A stretch of 42,424 bases of DNA from Ophiothrix spiculata (taxonomy: Eukaryota > Echinodermata > Ophiuroidea > Amphilepidida > Ophiotrichidae), in NCBI GenBank assembly GCA_000969725.1, contig JXSR01S067158.1; one strand, written 5' to 3'. The position numbers and the translations under genes were made by a program. Positions 22,146 through 32,531 of the stretch are shown here, piece by piece. The notes under the pieces are model-generated. The model was not told the DNA's origin. It saw nothing but the letters and a program-made list of their open reading frames with translations, and did no database searches. Numbering within the stretch: the stretch's first letter is position 1; each line of letters begins with the position of its first letter.

Positions 22146-22394
22146 TCAAAGTGTTTTAGCCAATTATCTCTTTCAAAAATGCATTTTATAACATTTTGAA
22201 GGATTAGGCAGATTTTAAAGGGGTTTACAATTAAAGGCAAAAGTTAAAAGTTTGTTTATGTTTACATATGTTTGATAGCCTTTTTACTGAATAGTTTGCT
22301 GTACATTTGAAATTCTTTTATAATATCGATGCTGTAAATCTTTTTACAGGTTAACATGTTTCACTAAATACCCTGCAAGCATCTTAATAAATAT

Positions 22395-23050
22395 TTTAGT
22401 CAAAGCAAGACGCAAGTCGCTACTAGTACTAGCGCCTATCTAGTTACATATGGGTTTCAAACCTTCAGTTTACACGTAAATTTTATATTCAGTGCCATAG
22501 TCTTTAAAACTAACACAACGACAATTCAATTTAATTTCTTACCACGTTTGTGATGAAATGAACAATCAAGGGATACCCTGCTCACATAACCTTGCGGCGA
22601 GGTTAGGATATGTTTCCGGCGTCAATTCAGCAGACGCCGATCGGACGCGAGCTGTAGAGACGCCGGAAGCATGCCGCAATAATTTAAGTCCGAGTTAAAA
22701 GCTTGCGGTTTGCATACGATGTCTTCAGTTATTGTCACATAACCACCGGTGTTCGACCGGGCATCGCAATCATTCACCCGTGTCATACCGATGTCATACC
22801 GGCGCTGCGGCTTCTTGCGGCTTATATGACCAGGGTGTAAAGCGAACATATCATTTCAGAATTGTTTCATATTAAAATTGATACAAAAATCAATTACTTG
22901 TAAATCCATCCCGTAAATCCTTGATCTATTCTGTTTATGTAAACATGGTAAAGAGGATTATACTAAACCCAATACAACGCTTAGAGAAAATTTGTTGTCC
23001 ATCAAATCAAATCGTCTTACGTTGTCGCATCGTGAGTAATAGTTTCTTAT
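22395..23050 (-). repeat. Paralogous block A, inverted copy
   Basis: On the minus strand it shows block A landmarks (TTTTCTCTAAGCGTTGTATT, GTAATTGATTTTTG, AAACAATTCTGAAATGAT, CTAGTACTAGTAGCGACTTG). It lies between two block D copies, so a segment was inverted or inserted in reverse in the second unit. An element at 22576-22835 interrupts it. Confidence 0.78.
22576..22835. mobile_element. TIR element with CCCTG ends
   Basis: The left end CCCTGCTCACATAACCTTGC and right end (reversed) CCCTGGTCATATAAGCCGCA are imperfect inverted repeats. GC content is clearly higher than around it. It splits the inverted block A copy between words that are adjacent in other copies (GATCAACTT and AAGCGAAC), so it is an insertion; the target duplication is unclear. 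The 75-codon minus frame inside is unsupported. Confidence 0.68.
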
Positions 23051-23173
23051 CATGAATTTTAATTTACAGCCTATAAAGCGTTTTCAAAATGTTTTTTTAA
23101 AAAAGATGTTTTGCCACCGATAAATGGATAAAGAGCACATGCATGTTTTCCTATACTAATACATGTACATGTC

Positions 23174-23203
23174 GAATTAAATTCGGGATCCTGAATTTAA
23201 TTC
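23174..23203. repeat. Perfect 11-bp inverted repeat
   Basis: GAATTAAATTC and its complement GAATTTAATTC flank the 8-base centre GGGATCCT. It precedes block F copy 2. Confidence 0.8.
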
Positions 23204-23206
23204 AAT

Positions 23207-23345
23207 AAATGGCCATAACAGAAAAGGTAAGCATATTTAGTCAACCATTTGGAGGGTATTAATATCTACCCAAAACAAACCCATTTAGCTAAAAAATCAA
23301 GATTGATGGGTGACAGAGGGCGTTTCATTTTAAACACTTTATAGT
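23207..23345 (+). repeat. Paralogous block F, copy 2
   Basis: The plus strand here matches the minus strand of 5333-5445, in line with the local inversion. Confidence 0.65.
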
Positions 23346-23464
23346 ATTGCTGGACAAATCAGTCCGCACTGCAAAATTTGAGCAATTTGGTCGTGTTTTG
23401 TCTAACGTTGATTAAGTAGGCTGCAATTAATACTTTTGCACAAAATACAAATAACATCGTTGGG

Positions 23465-23750
23465 CAAGCTACTTTTGTTCTTACGTTGTACGCACGTTGT
23501 CAGTACCAAGCACGTGCGGACCGTACTGGCGTTTAATCGGTAGCCCGAACGTAGCTAGCACGTAGAGAAAGTTCCTCGTGCACTAAAACTGCTACGTCGT
23601 GTCTGCGTACTCTAAAATTCGTACTGTGTCGGTACATTAATGATGTACGTGTAACGTATGGGTCGCACGACTTTGTCTACGTTTTAGCACGCAGACAGCA
23701 CGTACATACTCGTACGACGCATTGTGACACCGCTTTAGTGTTAGCGATTA
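23465..23750. mobile_element. CpG- and ACGT-rich segment, possible TIR element
   Basis: CGTACG, ACGT and GCACGT words are dense in a region that is otherwise AT-rich. The right edge (TACGACGCATTGTGACACCGC) resembles the family 2 end (ACGGTGATGTGTGACAGGGC) in layout. A matching left end was not clear, so the class is uncertain. Confidence 0.4.
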
Positions 23751-23774
23751 AAAACGTAAACCTTGCCAGCCTGC

Positions 23775-24080
23775 TGTAGTAGTTAGACAAACTGCTAAAT
23801 AGATCAGCCGATACACACATAAACCAAAATAGCCTCAAAAGTTGTTTTCATCCCATGCGACTTGATAGCTGGTGTATGTGTTAGCAATCTCGGGCCGTTA
23901 CTCTCTGTCGGCGAGATTATTCTGTTTTGTAGTCCTCGCACTAGAGCAATTTTATCTTTTAACTACGTAATTGGACCTAATTTGTTAAATTTATAGACAA
24001 AGTTAAGTCAAGGAACTCTATTAAGTAGTCATTAGTTCGTGATTACAGAGATCATTATCCTGAATGCAATTGAATTATTC
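23775..24080 (+). repeat. Paralogous block D, copy 3
   Basis: Very similar to 21835-22145, including AACTACGTAATTGGACCTAA and AAGTAGTCATTAGTTCGT; the following 90 bp (to about 24180) also align with 22145-22230. Confidence 0.8.
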
Positions 24081-24180
24081 AAAGTGTTCTAGCCAATTAT
24101 CATGATTATCGTTTTCAAAAGTTTTCAAAATGAATTTTATTACGTTTTGAAGGATTAAGTAGATTTTAAAGGGGTTTACA

Positions 24181-24889
24181 AGAACCCACCTATTTGTAAA
24201 CAAGAATTCTGATATATGGTTGCAGAGTTATTTAAAAATAAAAAAACTTGCCCATTTAGACTCCTTCTAAGTGATTTTCTACAACGGTATAATTTTCAAT
24301 TTTCGTTGTATTCCTCTCTTTAAAAATGCTCGCTAAGTTCAATATTGTTCAGATTTCAAAAGTTATACTGTTATGAATGTCTTCACTATTTCATATACAT
24401 ACTGACAACAAAAATATTTTGCCCATTAAGAGTGTTACTCAAGGAGATTGACCCAAATTCACCATATTTCGTGATAAAGTTCCTTAAAAAGATCTTTGAA
24501 CACATATTGCTTCTGTTATCATTGTTGGAAATAAAAAACAAATAAATCGGCCCAATTTTACAATCCAGATATACTTACGTCATAATCACGTAACGCCTCG
24601 ACCTATTTTCATGATGGGAAGGAGAAACCCTACCCTAAACAATAGTACCAAACAATATTACTTTGTAAATTTCACAACCAGGGGGGTGGGGGGGGGACCA
24701 CAACCCCCCTAAAGAAGGCTTTACAAAAAAAAAAAGACGAGGGTTACACGAAAAAAAGAAAGAACAAATACATTGGTTTAAATAAACGGATTACAAAATT
24801 TAAAGAATAGTTAACAAAATATGTACAGAAGGAAATGAGAGCTTAAATTATGGAAAAAAATTGTAAATTTAAGGTCTCAGTTCCAAAAA
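24181..24889. other. No gene; G-rich/C-rich hairpin
   Basis: AT-rich DNA without a supportable frame (the 66-codon plus frame at 24345-24545 shows no feature). At 24680-24710, AGGGGGGT followed by a run of ten G and then ACCCCCCT can fold as a hairpin or form a quadruplex. Confidence 0.6.
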
Positions 24890-25285
24890 AAAAATGAATG
24901 TTGTACGCATGATATCATAACTGCGGGTGACTTATAACGGTAAAGACACTTGTCATTATAACGGCATTTATCTCGCTTCGACGCTCAATCATTCGCTATA
25001 ATTTCACGTAATTTCCATCATTATTTTCCCTTAAACTGATGAGCAATGCATGTTCTACTCCATAAATATATGTGTCATTAAGAATGCTATATAATGTGAG
25101 ATAATATGCCGGTATGCGCTCACAAAGAAACGAAATTAGTTTTATCTTACAGGCATATCAAAAAATCGCACCAATTTTTCCCTGCGTCTTTCCTGAATAA
25201 AATGCTTAAAGCTTCCGACTTTGACGAGTCTTATGAAGCGATTTTGAACCTCGAGGCTAGAAGATGAAATTAAAATAAAGCAATT
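24890..25285 (+). repeat. Paralogous block B, copy 2
   Basis: It matches 9240-9645 and 27830-28235. It carries GTACGCATGATATCATAACTG, GATAATATGCCGGTATGCGC and CAGGCATATCAAAAAATCGC. The short frame after the acceptor-like CTTACAG stops earlier than in the other copies. Confidence 0.8.
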
Positions 25286-25884
25286 AAATATTGTATAATA
25301 GGAAAAGCGATAATTGTTATTTAGTTTCCTAAATTTTCACACAATATAGTTAAAGAGTGTCGAATTTCATTGGAAATTGCAGAAATTTAGACAACTTAAT
25401 ATCATTGAAACTCCTTCTTGATGAATACTAGGCTTATTCTAAATTATTATAAACTTATAAAGTTTATAATAACATGTATCTTCTTTCTCTAGATTCCGTC
25501 ACTATTCATAACATATTGTAATTGAAAATACCTTGAAGTAAAGAAAATTATTGGAACACTTGAAAAATTAGGGTTTTAAAATGATGGAATCATACTTTTA
25601 GAAATAAGGAAAATTACCGATTAGAATCGATTGCATTCATCTAATATTACTCGAAACACATCTAAAATAGTGACATCATGCACTGAAACATTTATACGGC
25701 CGGTGGGCTTTTTAAAATGTCAACCTTTAAAAAAGGTTCACTATTTTTCAAAGGTATTTGAAACGAGTTCAGTTTTGAAATTAATTTTTATGCGTGCTTT
25801 TGTACATTAATAATGTTAATAATTTCTTTGTTTCCTAGGCCATCTACCCCTATACAACATACAGTGTCATCTTACTGTATTTAT
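25286..25884. other. No recognised feature
   Basis: AT-rich DNA between block B copy 2 and the next block A copy; no frame of note, no dispersed element recognised. Confidence 0.45.
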
Positions 25885-26336
25885 GTTACTGATACTTGCA
25901 TCTAATATAGTTTTATCGTGTTGATCGAGCAATAAAACCGTCAGATAATAATCTACATAGTCATATGCTGTAACTTAAAATTCATGAGAAGAGACAATAT
26001 TTGTTGACAACGTAATCACATGACGATTTGATTAGATGGATTCTGGATTTTCTTTAAGCGCTGAATTGGGTTTGGCATTATCCATTTTACATAACGCAAT
26101 AGATCCATGATTTACGGACTGGGTATACAAGTAATTGATTTGTGTATCAATTTTAATATGAAACAATTCTGAAATGATTTGTTCGCTTTTAAGTTGATCG
26201 TTTCATCACAAGTATGGTAAGAAAATAAATTGAATGTTGTTGTTTTATATGTTTTTAAATACAGCGACACTGAATGTAGATTTAGATGTGTAAATCATAT
26301 CCATTGCCTTAATATGTGAATTAAAGATTTTAAGCC
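25885..26336 (+). repeat. Paralogous block A, copy 4
   Basis: More diverged than the others but keeps TTAAGCGCTGAATTGGGTTTGG, GTAATTGATTTGTGTATCA and GAAATGATTTGTTCGCTT in order. It is followed, after one TIR element, by another A copy about 870 bp downstream. Confidence 0.72.
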
Positions 26337-26760
26337 ATATGTGACCGTCTATCCCAAAGGAGCCGTAAATGCAGGAAACATCATTTTGCACTACAGGTGA
26401 AAATATATGTCAAGGTCGTAATTTGCCGAAATTGATTTTTTGACAGATTCACAATCCTTGTGCTTGCTCCAAACCACCAGTAAATTTTCATTTCAAGAAA
26501 ATAATTGGACATATGAAATATATCTGTATATTTTGAGGACAGTCAACTGAAAATATAGGGCTTACTGGTTTTTTTTGAACGCGTTTATCTCGGTTTATGC
26601 ATTTTTCTTTCTGACAACCTTTAACGGTCCATAACCTGACTTCTGGAAATTGAGTGAATTTTATTGAGGTGACATTTTAATCCTTATGTGCAAATATTCA
26701 ATAAAGTGAAAAAGACAAGAAGTTGCATTTACAGCTGTTTTTGAATGGAAGGTCACATAT
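26337..26760. mobile_element. TIR element with ATATGTGACC ends
   Basis: ATATGTGACCGTCTATCCCA and the right end (reversed) ATATGTGACCTTCCATTC are inverted, and both lead to GTAAATGC further in. It sits exactly between two tandem block A copies. A solo end with ATATGTGACCGTCCATCCCA lies at 27414-27433. No coding capacity. Confidence 0.75.
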
Positions 26761-27240
26761 GTTTCTGATACTTACATGTACCTTTACCGTATTTATCGAG
26801 CCATAAAACCTTTGAATAATATTGTACTTAGTCATTTAAATTTCATGAGGCAATCACTTAAGTTTCAACAACGTAATTACAAGAAGATTTGGTTTGATGG
26901 ACACTGAATTTTCTCTAAGCGTTGAGCTGTGTTTGGCATTATTCTCTTCGATAACACAACAGATGCAGGATTTATGCGGTGGATATTCAAGTAATTGATT
27001 TGGGTATCAGTTTTAATATGAAACAATTCTGAAACGATTTCACAAGCATGGTAAGAAAATAAATTGAATAGTCGTTGTTTTATGTTTTTAAAGACTCTGA
27101 TACTGAAAGTATAAACGTATGGATTGAGAAGTCTAAATCATATCCATCGCCTTACGTGTAAATTAAAGATTTGAAGCCCATAGGTTACTAGATAGACGCT
27201 AGTACTAAAGTAGCGACTTGTAGTGACTAGAATATTTTAA
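26761..27240 (+). repeat. Paralogous block A, copy 5
   Basis: Keeps TTTTCTCTAAGCGTTGAGCT, GTAATTGATTTGGGTATCA and, at its end, CTAGTACTAAAGTAGCGACTTG. Tandem with copy 4, offset about 870 bp. Confidence 0.72.
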
Positions 27241-27654
27241 AAAAATGCTTGCAAGGCTCTAGTTAAAATACTAACCTTGTAAGTGTATTGAGTAGCATCG
27301 TTTAAAATTAGAACGGCGTTTTTGTATGACATCGGAAAATCTCCCGGATTTCATCAATGTCTTTGGATGAAAATATCCTTTCAATGAATTCTGAGCGCTA
27401 TCATGACCATGGTATATGTGACCGTCCATCCCAAACCACTAAATTTTCTTAACAACTTACAAATTACATCAACTGATAATAATTAAACTTTTATCATCCA
27501 AAATTGCATTAGTAAATGGAACGTATTGTTCTTTAAGTCTAACATATTTGTGGATTTAGGAATGATTACTGTTTTGCAGACTGACTTAGGAATATTCTTA
27601 TATCTTTAAGAAATACCGTATATCAAAAAATAAAACATAATAAATAGAGAAATT

Positions 27655-29050
27655 CCACCTTAAAACAAACTAAGCGATGAAAAGGTTAACAAATGCATTG
27701 ATTACATTCATAACGAAATTTTTCTTATTAAGAAATAAATTATAATGATAAAACACAGAATGAATTGAGAGCTTCAGAGGGAATCATTTTGCAAATTTCA
27801 GCCTTCAATTTGTCACAACAAATGAAAATCAAATTGAATGATGTACGCATGATATCATGACTGCAGGTGACTAATATCAGTAAAGAAATTCGTCATTATT
27901 ACGCCATTTATCTCGCGTCGACACTTAAATCATTGCTATAATTTTCCGTAATTTCCATCATTACTTTCCACTTTAATAGATAAGCAATGCGTGTTCTTCT
28001 CCATGAATATATGTGTCATTAAGAATGCTCTATAAGTGAGATAATATGCCGGCATACACTCACAAAGTACTAAATTAGTTTTATCTTACAGGCATATCAA
28101 GAAATCGCACCAATTTTCTCCTGTGCTTTCCTGAACAAAATGGTAAAAGCTTTCGACTAAAACGAGTTTTATGAAGCGATTTTAAACCCTGAGGCTAGAA
28201 GATGAGCTCAAAATAAGGCAGTTGAAAGCGTGTATGTAACACTAAAATATTTCATAACAGTAAATGTCATAAAGTTATTACCAAAACGTGGATCTTAATG
28301 GAAAATGAAAAAAGGAAGTATTTTTATCTTATATTATATTATTTAAAAGCTTAGAAACAACAAATTAAATATACGAAATTTTGAATACCTTAGTTTTCAA
28401 TCAACATTGAATGCTTTAGTTTTCAACCGACGATCGAACTAACATGAGACATGATGGAAAAGTATAAAGCGTGAAAATAAAACGGTAAAAGAAAGGCGTA
28501 ATTAATGGAATGGGTAAAATTTTTAGACTAATGGTAATCTAAGGAAATAGATTTTCTGTAATGGATAAAAACTATGATTTGATCACAAACTTCACTTGAT
28601 TCTCTGCGTGACGTTTTAATAGCCTATTCACTCGTCCAATTCAACTATGTATTTGCTGAATGTATGTGACTGTAGCATTAGGTTGTTTCATACTAGTGTA
28701 CCAAAAATGATGTCAAAATACTTTTATAATGCTTGATCATAGAGTAGGATGGTTTGTCAAGTTATTGAAAGTTTGAGTATTTAAAAAAAATAAAGGTTTT
28801 TCAGTGGGAAAATAGTTGAATTGGACGAGTGGATAGGGTAGGTTAATAGCTTATAATTCATTTAAAAATCGATTTGGTCAATTATGTTGTGGGCATATCG
28901 GCAAATTACTTTGACAATTTATTTTGTCAGTGATTAATTATTAGATATACGAGTGGCAATGTTCAATGAAACTTAATTTATCAATTAATAATGAATTGAA
29001 CTAATTGCAATGATTGATGAAATGGTGAAAAGTACAAGCATGGTACAACA
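27655..29050 (+). repeat. Paralogous blocks B and X, copy 3
   Basis: It is colinear with 9050-10230: GAAAAGGTTAACAAATGCATTG, block B, GACGATCGAAC, then GATTGATGAAATGGTGAAAAG. Identity looks above 85% in most parts. One TIR element (28622-28838) is inserted relative to copy 1. Confidence 0.85.
28622..28838. mobile_element. Tc1/mariner-type TIR element, family 3, copy 1
   Basis: The left end GCCTATTCACTCGTCCAATT and right end (reversed) CCCTATCCACTCGTCCAATT are inverted. The empty site is present in block X copy 1 near 10037 (AAATAGGTTAGTAG), which shows a TA duplication (28620-28621 and 28839-28840). A second copy starts at 41126. No transposase. Confidence 0.85.
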
Positions 29051-29093
29051 GTACTCAACAAATCATCTACCTTGTTCACAATGCACTAAGGGT

Positions 29094-29345
29094 GGATCTC
29101 ATGTATACATTTGGTACCGAATGTATACTTTTGACGTCAAATTCATTCGACACTGAATGAAACTGGATGACCATGCCGAGTTGAAACGGATTAAATAGCC
29201 CGCTTGTAATTCGGAGATAATATTGATTACATCTGGACCCTAGCAAAATATATCTTTCTCTGGTTCATTTTTTTTATTCGATGCCGAATATACTTTGGCG
29301 TCTCAAATGTACATTCGGTACCGAATGTATGAGAGTATGAGTCCA
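29094..29345. mobile_element. TIR element with nested palindromes (GGTACCGAATGTA)
   Basis: The left end GTGGATCTCATGTATACATT and right end (reversed) GTGGACTCATACTCTCATAC are imperfect inverted repeats; both arms contain the word ATT(C/T)GGTACCGAAT, itself a palindrome. The block X to block A junction in copy 2 (about 10250-10270) lacks this segment, so it is an insertion. Confidence 0.72.
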
Positions 29346-30250
29346 CAGCAAATTAGTCTACTTTACTGAGCGTGACAAGTAAACTACCCATTTCCAAATG
29401 TGAATTGAGTATTGCCAAATATGTTATATTTAGAGCACGCATTTCAAATTTATTTTGGCGACCCATTTGATCTCATGAGTGCCTGATTCATGAGTAAACA
29501 ACTACTATATTCCTTATACACAGACATTTTTACAATATGTTACTGATGTTTACATCTAAAGGCTCTGTCAGACATCACCGTACATAGCAAAACGTACGAA
29601 TAACGTACACAAGTTTGAACGTGTGCTAAACGGACAACCACCGTATGAATAACGAATTAAATGTATGCATAACGGACAGACCGTATGGATAACGTATTGA
29701 ACGTACTTGTAACAAACACATGACGAACAGCAATCCATAAAACAGATCAATAGAAGGATAAAGTACGTTAGGCGTACGTTTTGCTCTATACGGTGATGTG
29801 TGACAGGGCCTTAATGAAGCTGAATCGTGTGTATCGCACAGTAAACCCTCAGATAGCAAATCGCATTTAAAAATCGTGAGCCGAAGGTACAACAACGTAT
29901 TACATGACGATTTGAGTTGATGGACAACGGATTTTCTCTAAGCGTTGAATTGGGTTTGGCATTAGTCTCTTCAGACAACGCAGATCCAGGATTTACAGGC
30001 TATTTATTCACGTAATTGATTTGTATCACTTTTGATATAAGACAATTCTGAAATGATTTTGTTCGCTTAAGTTGATCGTTTGTTTCATTAAAATATGACG
30101 AGACATAAATTGATTTGTCATGTTTTATATGTTTCAAAGTATGGTACTGGATATATAAATATAAATTTGACGATTTAGAAGAGTAAATGATACATCTCGC
30201 ATGTGTGTAAGTTAAGGAATTAAAGCTCATTTTATACTAGCTACGACGCT
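29345..30250 (+). repeat. Paralogous block A, copy 6
   Basis: Closely similar to 10260-10880 (GAGCGTGACAAG, TTTTCTCTAAGCGTTGAATT, GATACATCTCGCATGTGTG). It is interrupted at 29560-29811 and again at 30252. Minus frames at 29568-29895 and 30000-30230 arise in repeat and are rejected. Confidence 0.8.
29560..29811. mobile_element. Harbinger-like TIR element, family 2, copy 3
   Basis: The left end AGGCTCTGTCAGACATCACC and right end (reversed) AGGCCCTGTCACACATCACC are inverted. TAA duplication (29557-29559 and 29812-29814) is confirmed by the empty site at 10449-10456 (ATCTAAAGAAGCTG). The interior is rich in CGTAC and AACGTA words. Confidence 0.9.
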
Positions 30251-30251
30251 A

Positions 30252-31337
30252 CAGTTTTTCCTAATGTTAAATTACTATAATATTATTATGTTATATTATT
30301 ATGTTATATTATTATGTTATATTATTATGTTACGCAGTACCTGTTTGATATTTTAAATATGAATTAGCCAAGGGCAGCCTCTTATATGCCAGAAATTTGA
30401 AGGTCATTGGTTCTCTATAAGCTGAGATAGCTTTCACATGAAAGCTTGTTTTGTATTGGTCAAAAGTAGGATATTGCTGGCAATGTCAAATATTAAGCCA
30501 ATCAGTGATGCGTTTATTGAATGTTTCAACTGAATGATCTAGTCATTTAAACACACACTATTGATTTCTTGTAATGAGTGTTTGAATATGTTATGAGCAA
30601 TACTAAACCATTGGGTAACTAATGGTCTTGAAAATACAATTTAATTTAATTGCTAACAGAATACTAGTGCCTTTAAAATCAGTCCATAGTTATGAAATAT
30701 TAATTATAACTGATTCGTTGTTTTATCTCCGGACAAAATGTTACAGAAGTTATTTATAACCACAGTTTACTTAAATTTATGATGACATTGTGGTGCTTGA
30801 CCTTGAATTTTTCTGTTTAATTAGCAAAAATGTCAAAATGGCTCCCAAGTCAAAACACAATTAAACAGTGATTAACAGTATTTCAAAAATCTGTCTAACA
30901 GAATTTTTAAACATGTTTTTCTGTATCCCTTAACACCAAAATTAGAAAATTTGATAAAACTATGAAAAAAATATAGGCAATTCAAAAAATGGTGATTTTT
31001 GCACATTTTTGGGTAAAAACGGAGAAGTACGCAAATTAATTAAAATCCGTCTAACAGAAATTTTCACCACGTAGTAACAAACTGTCTGAATGCACAATTT
31101 CCAAATTAATGTCAAGATTGTCAAAAATATAGGCATTTACAGATTTTCCTGGTTTTTGTTTAAAATATGCTAATTATATGCAAATGATGATATTCGAAAT
31201 TAAATTTTTAACAGAAATTACATCTTCTAAGTGTAATGTTGAAAATATTATTGCAAAGAGTTTCATTGAAATACAAATGAGTAGATTATATTTTAGCATT
31301 GATCAGTAGGTTAGGAAAAATAAGGCCTGTTCCACTG
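30252..31337. mobile_element. TA-flanked CAG...CTG element, 1.09 kb
   Basis: TACAGTTTTTCCTAA on the left and (reversed) TACAGTGGAACAGGCCTTAT then TTTTCCTAA on the right suggest Tc1-type ends, the left one shortened internally by about 15 bp. The empty site (GCTAGTAGCGACTTGC, near 10880) shows that the whole segment is an insertion at TA. The interior has no transposase frame; it contains a 13-bp minisatellite and diffuse internal repeats (GTCTAACAGAA). Confidence 0.75.
30287..30340. repeat. 13-bp minisatellite, about four units
   Basis: The unit ATTATTATGTTAT repeats head to tail within the 1.09-kb insertion. Confidence 0.85.
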
Positions 31338-31339
31338 TA

Positions 31340-32055
31340 GTAGGGATTTGCAATAGATTGAATCTCTGAATATAATAGCCGGGTTAAACGCTTTCAACTT
31401 AAGCGTATTTTATAGAGTATGAAAGAGATATACCCAAGAAGCGGAGTCAGGCACGTTTACGCCTAAATGACATTGGACATTAAGGTCCGTATGCACAAAG
31501 CAGGACTAACTTAGTCCCGGACAAAGTGAAATTTGAAATTGGGGAAAATCTCACATAGTTGGGGACATCTAGTGATAATTTATGTTCTTGATTACAGATT
31601 TAAAATGAAAATTTTAATATTCAATTGATTTGTCTGTTTTAGAACATTGCAATTATTGTTAGACCAAATAATTGATTTAGTCCGGGACTAAATTAGTTAG
31701 TCCTGGTCTAAACTAATTGTTGATCTTTTTGGAAAAAATTCCAACGTTCCAAAACAAACAAATGGTCAAATTATAGTCATTTCAGCATAGATCTTAATGC
31801 AAGGACATAAATGATTACAGATTCCAAAAAATATGTAGTATTTTCAAGAAATCAAATTTCACATAGTCTTGGACTAAAGTTAGTCAGTTAGTCCTGCTTT
31901 GTGCATACGGATCTAAGAGCTTTTAATAACAACGTTGGAATATGAAGCTTTTGAACAAGAATGTTATAATTATTTCCAGCTTTAGCAAGTATATTATGTA
32001 AACCTGGGTTAACAACATAACAAAATCTCTTCACTATTAGTGTTGATATGATAAC
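31340..32055 (+). repeat. Continuation of block A, copy 6
   Basis: It matches 10880-11180: TGCAATAGATTGAATC, ATAGCCGGGT, CATTGGACATTAAG and GGTTAACAACATAACAAAA. It is split by the element at 31484-31913. Confidence 0.78.
31484..31913. mobile_element. Harbinger-like TIR element, family 4
   Basis: The left end GGTCCGTATGCACAAAGCAG and right end (reversed) GATCCGTATGCACAAAGCAG are inverted for about 50 bp, with GACTAA(C/G)TTAGTC words inside. TAA duplication (31481-31483 and 31914-31916) is confirmed by the uninterrupted paralog near 11017-11028 (GGACTTTAAGAGTT). No transposase. Confidence 0.9.
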
Positions 32056-32138
32056 CCTAACGGACCCTAGTACTAAAAAGTACTATCGGATAAAATCAAG
32101 AAAATAGTCTAAGTCCCATAACGTCATAGACTGGAGAT

Positions 32139-32385
32139 ATATGTGATGGCTCACCCCGAAAGGGGGGACTTTGAAGATGATATCAAATTTGATTTTGTTG
32201 CAGCATTTTCTAAGCTTTAAAATGACACCTTACTTGTTGAAATTGATCAAGGCGGTCAAATTCTACAACTGAAAATCTGCTGGAAATTCTTATTATTTTC
32301 TTTATTTTTTGCTTCCTATTTTCAACTGTATCTTGAAACATTTTCTGTCGCAAAGTCCCCCATTTCGGGATGAGTCATCACATAT
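32139..32385. mobile_element. TIR element, family 5, copy 1
   Basis: ATATGTGATGGCTCACCCCG and the right end (reversed) ATATGTGATGACTCATCCCG are inverted and run into GGGGGACTTTG. The interior (AAAATGACACCTTACTTGTT, AAAATCTGCTGGAAAT) matches, in inverse orientation, the copy at 39118-39324. Confidence 0.87.
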
Positions 32386-32394
32386 GTAGGTACC

Positions 32395-32495
32395 GAATCG
32401 CTGCCAGGCAACACCCGCCCCGTGGCTTGGCATTGCTTGACTTTGGATTGGGATGTGAGAGGTCCCGGGTTCGAAACCCTCCGTCGGATGAGGCA
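32395..32495 (+). mobile_element. tRNA-Pro-like SINE head
   Basis: GAGAGGTCCCGGGTTCGAAACC (32457-32478) is very close to the anticodon-arm end, T-arm and B box of a tRNA-Pro, with a TGG anticodon-like loop upstream and a degraded A-box region (GTGGCTTGGCATTGC). The acceptor stem is not convincing, so I read it as a tRNA-derived repeat, not a tRNA gene. It directly follows a TIR element and precedes the LINE fragment. Confidence 0.6.
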
Positions 32496-32531
32496 AAATA
32501 TTTTATATAGGAATTTCCAAGAAGATAGGTT

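Noticed and set aside
29568..29895. Two overlapping minus frames of 60 and 89 codons
   Set aside because: They run through a Harbinger-like element and block A; paralogs without the insertion lack the frame.
32403..32490. Functional tRNA-Pro gene
   Set aside because: The T-arm and B box are good but the acceptor and D arms do not pair; a tRNA-derived repeat is more likely.
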